The translations under genes and the position numbers were made by a program. From contig JALLBK010000025.1 of assembly GCA_036940085.1 (NCBI GenBank), positions 1 to 36,494 on the forward strand: DNA of 36,494 bases, given 5' to 3'. The notes beneath the pieces are model-generated. The model had not been told where the DNA came from. It made no database searches and saw only the letters and a list, made by a program, of their open reading frames with translations. This document shows positions 1 through 10,201 of the stretch, one piece after another (the first letter of the stretch is position 1; the number at the start of each line of letters is the position of its first letter). The DNA is from Discostella pseudostelligera (lineage: Eukaryota; Bacillariophyta; Thalassiosirophyceae; Thalassiosirales; Thalassiosiraceae).

Positions 1-711
1 TGTTGCTGTTGCTGTTGCTGTTGTGAAAGAAGTTGGTGCCGCTGCTGCTGAAGAAGAAAAAGCTGTTGTTGTTGTTGATGGCCATCATCAAGACCGCTGC
101 ATCTAGTCTTGTTCTTCTTGTTGTTGTTGACAGTGGTTGTCAAAATGGTTGTGTTGATGGGAAGTATCATTACATCCTCATCCTCATTCTCATCTTCCTC
201 CTCCTTCTCCTCCTCCTCTTCTGGACCACTATTATGTTCATCCTTCTTGTGGGCATCCTCCTCTTTGAAAGAAGAAGGAAGGTGGTGTAGCAGCAGCTGC
301 AGCAGCAGCTGCAGCAATAATCGTGGAAGAAGAAGAAGAAGAAGGCATGGCATTGTTGTCGTTGTCGTTGTCGTTGTGGTGATTATTATTATTGGCATCG
401 ATGACGATGACGGTGGATGATGTCATCATTTTCGTATTCTTGGCATTCCAAGCACGACGATGCAGAACCTTGGCTGCCGCGGCCGCCTTGGCGGCAGCGT
501 TGGAGGGGGCCGAAAGGGTTTTAGTAGTAGTAGTAGTAGTAGTAGCAGCAGCAGGGAGGAGGGGGCGGTTGTTGTAGTTGTTGGGCGGTAATGGCTGTGT
601 TGGTGATGGTGATGATAGTGGTGGATGGTGGTGATGGGGGGAAATACTGTCCGGTGCTGACAAGGACTCGCACGCCTCCACTGCTGCCACGAGGATGATG
701 GCCACTGACAC
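1..711 (-). CDS. Edge fragment of a low-complexity protein with the AKAAAAAKVLHRRA motif (partial, frame broken)
   Basis: Not recognised as a named family. The open frame from 711 down to 238 begins without an ATG, with an upstream in-frame stop about 20 nt away, and is rich in Pro, Thr, Asn, Asp and Ala. It contains SNAAAKAAAAAKVLHRRA (about 448-502), which recurs almost unchanged near the N-terminus of the protein encoded at 3155-8065. The frame stops at 238. An overlapping frame shifted by one base is open from about 270 to the window edge and reads as a normal acidic then Gln-rich protein (KEEDAHKKDEH, Glu/Asp run, His/Gln runs). I infer one gene with a frameshift or unseen intron between about 250 and 330, running off the left edge. 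It is probably a diverged tandem paralogue of 3155-8065; the 5' end looks lost at the junction with the protease remnant. It could also be a pseudogene. Confidence 0.4.
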
Positions 712-892
712 CAGCTCGTTCTCCCGTCAGACAAGAACCAAAGGCATGATTCTAGTCAAGGGAGGTTCTTTAGGAAATATCAACATTGCTTCGTCAGGCA
801 CAACAAGCCTCGCCTCTGTGCAGGCGAGTGGCATGTCTGTCCTCCAGTAGGCCCTCCCTGAGTCCTCAGGCAATGAAGCTACTTTTGTTCCC

Positions 893-2467
893 ATGAATTC
901 TGATCCCATGCACATGCAATTTGGACAGCAAATTCATGGTATGGACGTGGAGGGTGCATCACTATATGTGCACGTGGGTAAATATGGCAAGGTAATTGGA
1001 GTTAATGGCGAAATGGTCAATGGGACCTCTGTGCCTTCCAAGCCGACCATAGATGCCAGCTTGGCCGTTAAAGCTGCCCTCAAGGAATCGAGAGTCCCCA
1101 CTGATGCGCACAGTAGCTACTCCACTCCCACTCTCACGATTGTTCGCGGCCTTGAGGATGGGGAGGCTCACCTTTCATGGACTTGTACAATTCGCTACGA
1201 CATTTTGGGAGAAGATGGCTATCTACATCCATTCAATGATAAAATCTTTGCCAAGGCTACGGGAGATTCTCCAAGAACTTATCCAAATCCACCCGAGGTT
1301 TTATGGTGCTCGTAGTAGAACCAATAATTGTACATGCGTGAGCACTAGCCCTGACAAGATCATGCTTCCCAGTGATTTACCAATTGAGAAAGCTCATAAT
1401 CAGCATGGACGGAATTCCATTGACAATAAAGGCATGACATTGAAATCGTTAGTCCATTTTGACATATCTTTCGACAATGCCTTTTGGGATATAGATAATT
1501 CCCAGATGGTCTATGGCAATGGCGATGGCATCAAGAAAGGTCCATATTCATTGGCTGCTGATGTTGTGGCCCATGAAATGATGCATGGTGTAACTGACTT
1601 TTCGTCGAAGTTGATTTATCAAGATGAGTCAGGTAAGACCAAGAATGCATCAGACTCAGACTCAAATGCCTACTTATATCATTGAAAGTTCTAACCACAC
1701 ACTTGTGAATGACCACATCACTCTGATCAATGCTGCACAATATTATGATTTCAATAGGTGCTCTCAATGAAGCGATAAGTGATATTTTTGGCGCCCTAGT
1801 TAATGCCTTTATTGGAAAGAATGATGAAGATATCTGGCGAATCACAGAAGACATTGAAACTCCAAGTGTGGCAGGAGATGCTATGCGGTACATGTGTGAT
1901 TCTGTATTAGACGGAATCAGCAGAGACTACTATCCGGATCGTTTTCTAGGAGAAGGTTCACATAAATTCTGGCATAGCCAACCTTGCGTGCAGCATGCCA
2001 GCAGCCGATTGCTTTTTGACACCATTTTGACTATTTAGCCGCATGTCTATTAGTGAAAGGGGGCACTCCCACGAGGGAAGACAACTGTTGTTGTTCCTGC
2101 TATTGGAGGACTTGACGCACTTGTGTCAATTTTTTACCAAGCCAATACAAATTGCCTTACTGAAAGTTCCGATTTTGCACACACTTGGTTTTGTACTGCT
2201 GATGTGTTTGGTGGAAACAACAAGGTCAATGTTCATCTGGCGTGGGATGCTGTTGGCGTTCCAAATGATCCTTCTTATACTATTTCTCCAAAATTTAAGC
2301 CAACAACGTCAAACGCTCCAACTCGGAAGCCAATTACACCCACAAAATCTCCAACGTCGAAGCCAACATCAAAATCACCAACACGGAAGCCCATGATCCC
2401 AACCGCACGGCCTTCAAGGAAGCCGAGTTGGAAGCCTCGAACAGATCGTCCAACACCAACTATATAA
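893..2467 (+). pseudogene. Thermolysin-like M4 metallopeptidase, decayed copy
   Basis: Family call is secure from ordered M4 landmarks. An FTP-type propeptide segment (HMQFGQQIHGMDVEGASLYV) is followed by the NAFWDIDNSQMVYGNGDG block and the zinc motif HEMMHGVT near 1573. Next come the third zinc ligand block ALNEAISDIFG, a VHINSGIANLA-like block near 1957, and a C-terminal AWDAVGV. A Lys/Pro/Thr/Ser tail of TRKP/TSKP repeats ends at 2467. The gene has one well-formed intron (1633-1757). It is broken elsewhere. The frame shifts around 1270-1310; about 12 residues normally following the AHN block are missing near 1400; further shifts lie around 1950-1960, 1990-2045 and 2090. No signal peptide or convincing start was found upstream; the 893 ATG is only the first in the propeptide frame. 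Active peptides would be secreted zinc endopeptidases; this copy is unlikely to make one unless the assembly has errors. Confidence 0.85.
1633..1757 (+). other. Intron of the M4 peptidase pseudogene
   Basis: The donor is GTAAGA and the acceptor TTTCAATAG. Joining 1632 to 1758 restores DESG|ALNEAISDIFG in frame, exactly the conserved M4 sequence, so this 125-bp intron is well supported even though the gene is degraded. Confidence 0.88.
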
Positions 2468-3154
2468 TCGATGTGGTGAAGAGGAGTATCTATGTGAATG
2501 TCGGGGCCATTGAGCTGGGAAGTCCAAAATGCTGTGACGGTTTTCTTGGAACAGCATGAGAAGTGGCTTAAAGAAATTCGGGCATGGATTCGAAATATGT
2601 AGTTGAGAATGAAGAGCAGGGAGGGAGTCTCATGAGCGAGGCGGAATCATTATTCGAGAGACGAGCTGTGAGGTTTTTGTTTGGGCTTGAGCATGAGTAA
2701 CGATTTGAGATTAAAGACGACGAAGTTGGGGTTGGGGGATTAGGGCTGGGATCATGTACTACTAGGTATTAGTATGGTGGTAGTACGGTGCAGATGTAAA
2801 ACCATTCGACGACCATATTAGTTCGAGAGAGATGTGCCAAGAAACGGATGTTGTGTGGTTGGAATGTAATTGGAATTATACTAAGCATTCATTAAGAAGA
2901 ATTTCTATAATCGTATCCACGATGGAGTGTTGAGTGTCGACCATGCGGCTGACAAAGATAGATTTGATCACCCAAAGTGATAAGTACTACAGGAACCGTT
3001 CTCTTACAATACAACGCGATCAGTCATGGGGTGGAAAACCACACAGAATTTCTAGCATGCAATACTATTAGCGGTCGTAAAATCATTAATTGGTCAGATG
3101 CGAGGACATAAATGTAAAAGATACGCCACCAGTCGAAACATATGCATATTTTAC
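2468..3154. other. Intergenic, no gene seen
   Basis: This 687-bp stretch lies between the 3' ends of two convergent genes. Only short unsupported frames are present. I saw no RNA gene or clear repeat. Confidence 0.6.
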
Positions 3155-6100
3155 TCACCCCAACGTAAGAAGATACTTGCTCAATCCATCCAACCTACGA
3201 TCTTCCACAGAACAATGCGTTACCACAATAACCTGAGTCATGAGCTGTGCCACGGCAAAGTCCCATGCATCTTCCCGTCGTGCATCACCCAATACCGATG
3301 CGCATTCGTCAGTCAATCCTGGTATGCTCTTTGACATGGCAAACATGGCATTACTAATTCTCTTGCGTTGACCATATGGAAGGGGCAACGCTGGGTAAAG
3401 ATAACGAATCCTGGTGGTGGATGACGACTTGCGCTTCTTCTTCGCCTTCTTCTTTTCGCCAACTGTGCGATATTGTTCTGGTTGTAATTCTTGCGTATCA
3501 AGAAATAAAAGTTCAGTTGAGTTCGTATCGGGACTTTTTCCTCCGGGAGCCTTGTTCCGAGGAGATTGATGATTACTTATCCATGCTCCTCCAGCATAGT
3601 TGACTGATCGTTGAGGAGTTTCCCCATCCATCGCGGGAGGGGAAAATAATGAACCTGGGCGAAAGGAGTCAGGAGTAACCATTGGAAGATACGTCTCGCT
3701 CCCCACAGTTAACTCCTCCTGCGTTTTTGCAGGAGTAAACTCGGTGGGGTGTTCATAATCGACAAAGTTATTGACATCGCTCAACGCTGGTGTGATAATA
3801 CCCGGTTCGGTTGCAGTAAATGCATTCACCGCGGGGTAGACCATGACGCCAATGTTGCGATGCAGTGATGATTTGCAGGGACAATCGTGTTGTCGTTTGG
3901 CGGCACCACATAGTGTGCAATGAAAATAAGATTCTGCATGGTGATGGTCACCCATAGTCAGCTTCTGTTTGCCATCAATTCCGTTCACAGCACCCTCCTT
4001 CTCGTCCTCTTCATCCTCTGATTCGGATATTTCAATGGGCGGATGTTCTTCAATTTCCCAAGACAATCTACTCTCGTCTTCGTAATATCGCTCGGGAATG
4101 GACTCTTTGTAGCTTTGCATCCAACGCAATCTCTTCACACTGTCCATTGAATCAAATTCCTCGGAGGAGGGGATGACAACCCCCCCAAATGCACATAGCG
4201 CAGAATTAACACGACGGCGTGCCACCTCCTTCTCCAACGGGGTTAGCTCCAACTGCTGGCAATATATGGCATCCTCTCTAGACTTCTTCTCCATGATAGT
4301 CTTCGCACCAGGTAGTAGAAAGGAGAATACGCTAAATACAGAATGATGACGTTCCATGGCACCAAATAGACCCGGCTCCATCCGTTGCTGCATGTGAGGG
4401 GGAGTACGACCAGGAGCTTTTCGAAATACATCGTTCCCGTAGGTTAAGGATGACGATGATGTTGTCGATCCATTCAACACTTGAATATGAGTATATGACG
4501 TGCTTGTGGAGCTGTTGACATTGTCGGCGTCGGAGTTGGCGGCGGCGGTGATTCTCTCTCCTTCGTGCAAACTACTCAATTGTTGCTTCCCATTCTCATG
4601 TCCATGCACACCCTTCTTCCCTCCACCATCCCCAACACCACTACCGCCATCATTCCCGTCTTCATTCTCCATCCCATCATCGGTGGTATTAGTAGGAGAC
4701 ATCTTCAAATATTGTTGTCTCCTCCTCATCATCAGTCCACCACTACTACCACTACCACCATTCGGACTCATACGCTCATTCACATCTCCATAATCCACAC
4801 TACTATTCAAACCCAATCCAAACGATAATGATTTCATCGGTCCCAAGTATCCAAAGGAAGAATTAGGTCCAATTAGTCCCTCGAGATTCATATCGAATGA
4901 TTCGTTGAAGAGATTGAAGGAGGAGGAGAGATCAATGTTAGTTACGGGAGACCCTAACGGGGGCGGTGCCGGAACAGCCGAAGTTCCTTCCGGGTAGTGG
5001 GTGAGATGGGGTAATCGTACAGGACTTGGCTGTGAGTGGGGGAATTTATACAAAAATGAACCAAAGACAAAGAGAGAGAGAACGAAGAAGCGTGTGGCGC
5101 GGTATGGGTTAGAACATCAGTTCTCGTAGAAATAGTTTGGGAGACGACGAGGGAAAGAGACAAAAGCGGCGGCAATAAATATCAAGCGATCCATGGAGAG
5201 GAAACGCACCTCAAACGATGAACAATCGCTCCCACTCATCGACTGTTTATGCCAATGCTGTATCCGCGGTGGTCCCCTTGGACTCGTTGGTCGATGTGGG
5301 TCCTGCTGCTGCTCCTCCTGCTGCAAATGTTCATACGGATGTCCAGTACGATGTTGATGAGGAGGGTAATGCCTTTCCTTTCCCTCCACCACCATCACTT
5401 CATCGTTGTCATCGTCTCCAAAGGTAGAATTGGTGGTAAAGGTGATGGTCGGACCCCTTCGTTTACTATTGCTACCATTATCCAAACGGTCAAATGATTT
5501 TGATAACGAGAGTAGTATTTCCGGAGCATCATTGGTTTCATCGGTGGGGAGTAGAGTATTAGTAGTGGATGTTGTAGTAGGAAGAGGAGGTGGAGGAGGA
5601 AGACGTCGAGCACTTCCACCACGTCCTCCTCGAGGCTGCTGATGCTGTTGGAGGTGGTGCTGTTGCTGAGGGTTTTGTAAATGGTACTGCTGGTCCGGCA
5701 GGTATTGCGACTGATGTTGGTGGAGTACCTCCTCCTCATGAACACTCTGACTCTTCTTCTTACTCTTCTTTGACTTCGACTTTGTAGATGTTGATGTTGT
5801 CGTCGTTTTCGATTTAGTTTTGGGTACTGGTGTCGTAGTCGACTTCCTGTTGCTGCTGCCGGCGGTGGAAATGGCGGTAGTAGACCCTCCTCGAGTAGTG
5901 GTGATGCTGCCACCCCCATTATTTCCACAATTTCCATCTTTATTGTTCCTTGATGATGTTCGAAAGACGGAATTGGCACTAGCACTTGCAGTTCCACCTG
6001 CACCATTATTACCACCTCTGCCATCTCCTCCAGAACTTCCACTTCCGCTAACACCAAAAATTGTTTTCAATGGCTGCCAATAGGGAAATAGTTCCTCCTC

Positions 6101-7085
6101 ACCCATGCCCATCTCCACTCCCCTATCCCCCTCCCCCTCCCTACCCATCTCCATTTTCCCCTCTCTTCCCATCTCTCTATTACCCTCCATATACTCACCC
6201 TCGCCCAACCTTCCCATCTCCCCATTACCCTGCATCCTTTCCATCTCCGCCCTATCACCCACGCCCTCCATCCTCGCCATTTCCATAATCTCCACACCAT
6301 GATGGTGATTCATATTATGTCGTCCCGCCATATCAGCTACCATCTCTGAAACAATTTCATTAGCTACATTTTCTTCTTCGGTGGCGACTGCAGCAGAAGA
6401 GGAGGATGCTGATGCGGCTGCTGCTGCTCCTCCTCCTGATGATGCTGCTGCTGCTGCGGCTGATGATGAAGACTTTTTGGAAGATTTCATGCCAGTAGTA
6501 GTATGGGTGGTATTGGTATTGGCAGTGGCTGTGGCGGTGGAGGAGGAGGTGGAGGACGACGACGAGGAGGAGGAGGGGACGCTGGTGGTAGTGGTAGAAG
6601 TAGTCGCTCGTGGAACATGAATGGGAGTATGGCTGCCAATAATCATCCTTCGTGCACTGTTGTTCGAAGTAGTGTGGCTGTTGTTGTCGCCGGTCAAGTT
6701 ATTGCTATGATTAGTGGTGTTGGTGTTGGAGTAATTGGCTTGGTGCAGAGGTTGTTCCATAGCATGATGTGCCCCCGTAGGAGTAGTGGCAGCAGCAGGA
6801 CTGTCGGTCGAAGGAGGATAGAGGTGCGCTTGTTGATGATTCGGGTGATGAAGTTTTTGATGATGCTGAGATTGTAAATGAAACTGATGTTGCTGCTGCT
6901 GCAGCTGCTGAGAATGATGAAATTGATGCTGTTGATAGCTCGATGTTGGTGGGTAAGCCGATGCTGCAGCAGATGCTGTTGGAGGGTAATGACCATTACT
7001 GCTTTGGTGGTGGTGATGAAGTGGTGCCATCATTGGCGGTGGGGGTGGATAGCCTTCGTAATAGGCATGATGTGAATGATGATGA

Positions 7086-7134
<49 letters not shown>

Positions 7135-8065
7135 GCTGCGCATGTTGTGATGGATAATGTTGGTACTGTTGTTGATGATGCGGCGGTAATTGTTGTTGAG
7201 ATGGATGCAGATGCTGCTGCTGTTGCGAGGGATGATGATGCCCCCCATAATGATGATGTGGAGCAACACCTCCAAGCACTACCCCAGCACCAGCAGCACC
7301 AGCAGCACAAGCAGCATAAGCAGCACCAGCAGCAGTTTGTCCATGATGAGGAGGCTGCATGGGCATCGATGGGTGATGATAATGGGTTGGATAGTTCATG
7401 TACGACGAGGCGGCACCTCCACCCCCAGCACCAGCAGAATTTGCCATCATCTCATGTTTGTCTCCCGAAGAGGAAGATGGCCGGGTGCGAAAGACATCTT
7501 TTCTACCACCATGAATACCGCCAGTTGATGATGAAACACTGGCTACAGAAGTAGCTGCAGCTGCACCATTCGACAAAGTGACGACAGCATCCTCGTCACC
7601 CTGCCCTGCTGAAACTCCCACCGTCCCCGTCCCCGACGCTGCTGCAGAAACTACTGTGGCAGCCGCGGCTGCTGCCGCAGCAGCTGCCTTTTTATTGGCC
7701 CGCTCTGTAGCACGACGATGCAATACTTTGGCTGCCGCCGCTGCCTTTGCCGCTGCGTTCGAGGGGGGTGCTGGTGATGAAGACTGGTGCTGCACTTGCT
7801 GCTGCTGCTGCTGGGGGGAATAGCCACTACCGCCAGTGACGCCGCCATTGCCACTGCCGCCGCGATGAGCACCACCGTTACTACCACTACCACTGCTGCT
7901 GGTAGTTCCCGCGCGTCCGCCCCTTCGACTGCTGGTAGAGTGATGATGATACATGATGACAACAACGACGACGACGACGACGAGGGCGACTATCAATGAC
8001 GGGGAGGGAGATAGGGCGGGGCGGGGAGTCGACGGTAGGAGATAGGGCGCCTCTTTCGATGTCAC
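3155..8065 (-). CDS. Large low-complexity protein of unknown function (two exons, 1576 residues)
   Basis: Two long frames join across a 180-bp intron. Exon 1 is 8065-5210 and exon 2 is 5029-3155, both phase 0, giving SSFE|PSPVRLPH. Near the N-terminus (about residues 23-38) is a Val-rich hydrophobic run that could be a signal anchor. The motif NAAAKAAAAAKVLHRRA follows at about 103-119, then hundreds of residues of Gln, His, Ala, Ser, Thr and Gly tracts, including about 18 consecutive Gln. Exon 2 is more ordered. It has a helical block ELTPLEKEVARRRVNSALCA, an acidic stretch (SESEDEEDE), a Cys/His cluster CTLC-x6-HDCPC near 1323-1337 that could bind zinc, and a well-formed C-terminus (about 1509-1576) with RKRISNAMFAMSKSIPGLTD and DGLSKYLLTLG. 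I do not recognise the family; the C-terminal block looks like a conserved domain. A later ATG just after the Val run is possible. The first paralogue motif is repeated at 1-711. Confidence 0.8.
5030..5209 (-). other. Intron in the large low-complexity gene
   Basis: On the minus strand the donor is GAG|GTGCGT and the acceptor CCACTCACAG|CCA. Without splicing, exon 1 would add about 30 unrelated residues and exon 2 would need its own ATG inside the intron. Splicing preserves phase 0. Confidence 0.8.
7085..7138. repeat. GTT/AAC trinucleotide tract (polyglutamine codons)
   Basis: A run of GTT units on the plus strand gives about 18 CAA glutamine codons on the minus strand inside the 3155-8065 gene. 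It is a plausible length-variable microsatellite. Confidence 0.9.
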
Positions 8066-8112
8066 AGCCTGTCCGCTCTGAGTAGATGTGTCGTCTCTGC
8101 TGAGAGAGAGAG

Positions 8113-8152
<40 letters not shown>

Positions 8153-8799
8153 TGGTAGGAGTAGGGTGATTGGCCGCCGCGGTAGTTCACGTCATTGTTG
8201 CCCACACTCTCGCCACACCACTGAATCTGAATGCAATGCCCACAAGATAAGTAGATAGGTTCGGCCCTCTCTCTCCTCTCTCCTTGTTTTTTTTGCATGT
8301 CTTGTTGTCGAACTCTTTTTGGGCGGGCTTTTCATGAAATAGATGGCGCGCCACAACAAGTACTAATTCCTGTCGTGCATTGCAGGGCGGAAAAAAACCC
8401 GCTATAATTGGTACGGATTCCGAATCACCGTCTGGGGGTACGTGGTGTGGGGAGGGAGCGGGAACCACCCCGCAAAAATTGATATTGGTTCCATTAGTTT
8501 CGTGGAAGCATTCCACGTTGAAGGTGGGTGGCGCCGGGCAGACGGAAGATTTGAATTTGGCCCACTCCGATTTCGGAGTTTTGCCCCCAAAATTTTGTGC
8601 ACATTTGATTTTTGGATGCGCACCATGTTGTTGTGGACGGCATGGCCGGCGGCACACTCCAGCATGCATTGTCCCGACGACTTCCCATAGCACACACACC
8701 CACAGCTGCGATTGATCATTAATGCTTGCCAATCTCACCGATAGTGAGAGTGTGTGATAGAAGTCAGTGGAGTAGTAGGCGATCAGCAATAGCAAGAGA
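8066..8799. promoter_or_regulatory. Shared upstream region of two divergent genes, with a GA/CT microsatellite
   Basis: This 734-bp gap separates the start of the low-complexity gene (-) from the start of LETM1 (+), so both promoters should lie here. A nearly pure GA tract at 8101-8149 (CT on the strand of the minus gene) sits within 90 bp of that gene's ATG and may be in its 5' UTR. GC-rich elements GGGCGGG (near 8325) and GGCGCGCC (near 8344) are present. No TATA box was identified and none of the small frames is convincing. Confidence 0.5.
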
Positions 8800-10151
8800 A
8801 TGATGTTGCAGGCAATAAAGAAATCATCGGCGTCGTCGTCGTCGTCGCGAACCGTCGTCCAACAGCACCTTCGTCATCGTCATCATCCTGCCGAATCATC
8901 ATTGCTCACTGCTTTCGTTGGAAGGAGTGGCTCATTATGTTGTTCCAAGTCGACCACTGCTATGATGGGGGGTGGCCAGCAACAACGATTGTTTCATGAA
9001 GACAATAATGAGATGCAACGACATTACCAGCGGAAGATTCGCAAGGATTCCTTACTACTTCGACAATTGGAATGGCAATCAAAACGACGAGATGCTAACC
9101 TTGTTGGAAGCACCACTCTTCCATCAGTATCATCATCAGCATCATCGTCGCAGTTTGGGATGACGAGAGTACTACCAACGCTGAATACTGCCTCCTCCTC
9201 CCACCATCAGCAGCAGGAGCAATCGACATTACTTCCGCCACCAGTCTTGGCATTGGCATCCTTGAATAATTATTCATCATATCCAATGAAGCTGACGATG
9301 ATTCGATCGTTGTCCACTACTACTACTACTGCTGCTGCCAAATCCAAATCGGATGAAATTACAACTTCACCAATAGCAACATTGTCATCATCAACTACAG
9401 GAGCATCATCATCACCCTCTTCCTCCACCTCCCAATCATTCAAATCCAACAACACCACCCCATCTGAAAAGAAGAAGGAAGCACCACCATCCTCCACTTC
9501 CACTTCCACTTCCAACACTGCATCCTTTTCCACCACTTCTTCTTCATCTACCTCCATCACTGCAGCATCCATTCTCAAAAAATCATCAGTAGCCATCTCC
9601 TCCTTCACCAAATATCTCTTTTCCCTCTTGCGTCGAACTCCCTCCACCCTCTACTACTACTTGACTCACCCTACCGAATTCCAAAATAAACTCCGTGAAT
9701 TTAAAGAAATCGCCATCAAAGAAGCTCATCATTACTACATGGGCAGTAAATTACTCTGGGCGGATGTCCGAACTGCCAAACAATTGCTCGGACGTACTCT
9801 AAGAGGGAGTACGCTCTCACGAAGAGAACGGAAGCAGTTATTGAGGACAGTGACTGATGTATTTCGTTTAGTACCCATGAGTATATTTGTATTAGTTCCA
9901 TTTATGGAATTGGCATTGCCCATTGCTCTAAAGTTTTTCCCGAATATGTTACCGAGTACGTTTCAAGATTCGTTGAAGGAGGAGGAGAAGATGAAGGGAG
10001 AGTTGCAGATGCGCATTAGTATGGCGGGATTTTTCCAAGAGTGAGTTTGAATGTGTGTATATTGGATGCATCGAGAGCTTTGGTGTTCTCTGTTGGAGAG
10101 GATGATTGTGTGGGTGAACTGTTCATTCAAGCGGAACCATTTTGTCTCACA

Positions 10152-10201
<50 letters not shown>

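Noticed and set aside
1..60. GTT/GCT repeats at the left edge considered as subtelomeric DNA
   Set aside because: They are Gln codons of an open minus-strand frame.
1958..2045. A second intron in the M4 pseudogene (GTGCAG donor, TATTTAG acceptor)
   Set aside because: The splice does not restore the conserved LLVKGG frame, so an insertion or frameshift fits at least as well.
5395..6057. 220-codon alternative minus-strand frame
   Set aside because: It overlaps the long exon 1 of the 3155-8065 gene in another frame and is explained by its repeat codons.
6943..7554. 203-codon plus-strand frame with a Val run
   Set aside because: It is the antisense of the Gln/His codons of the large low-complexity gene.
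8380..8715. Frames on both strands in the LETM1 divergent promoter region
   Set aside because: Several overlapping frames of similar length on both strands, none with recognisable content; this is expected in GC-rich spacer DNA.
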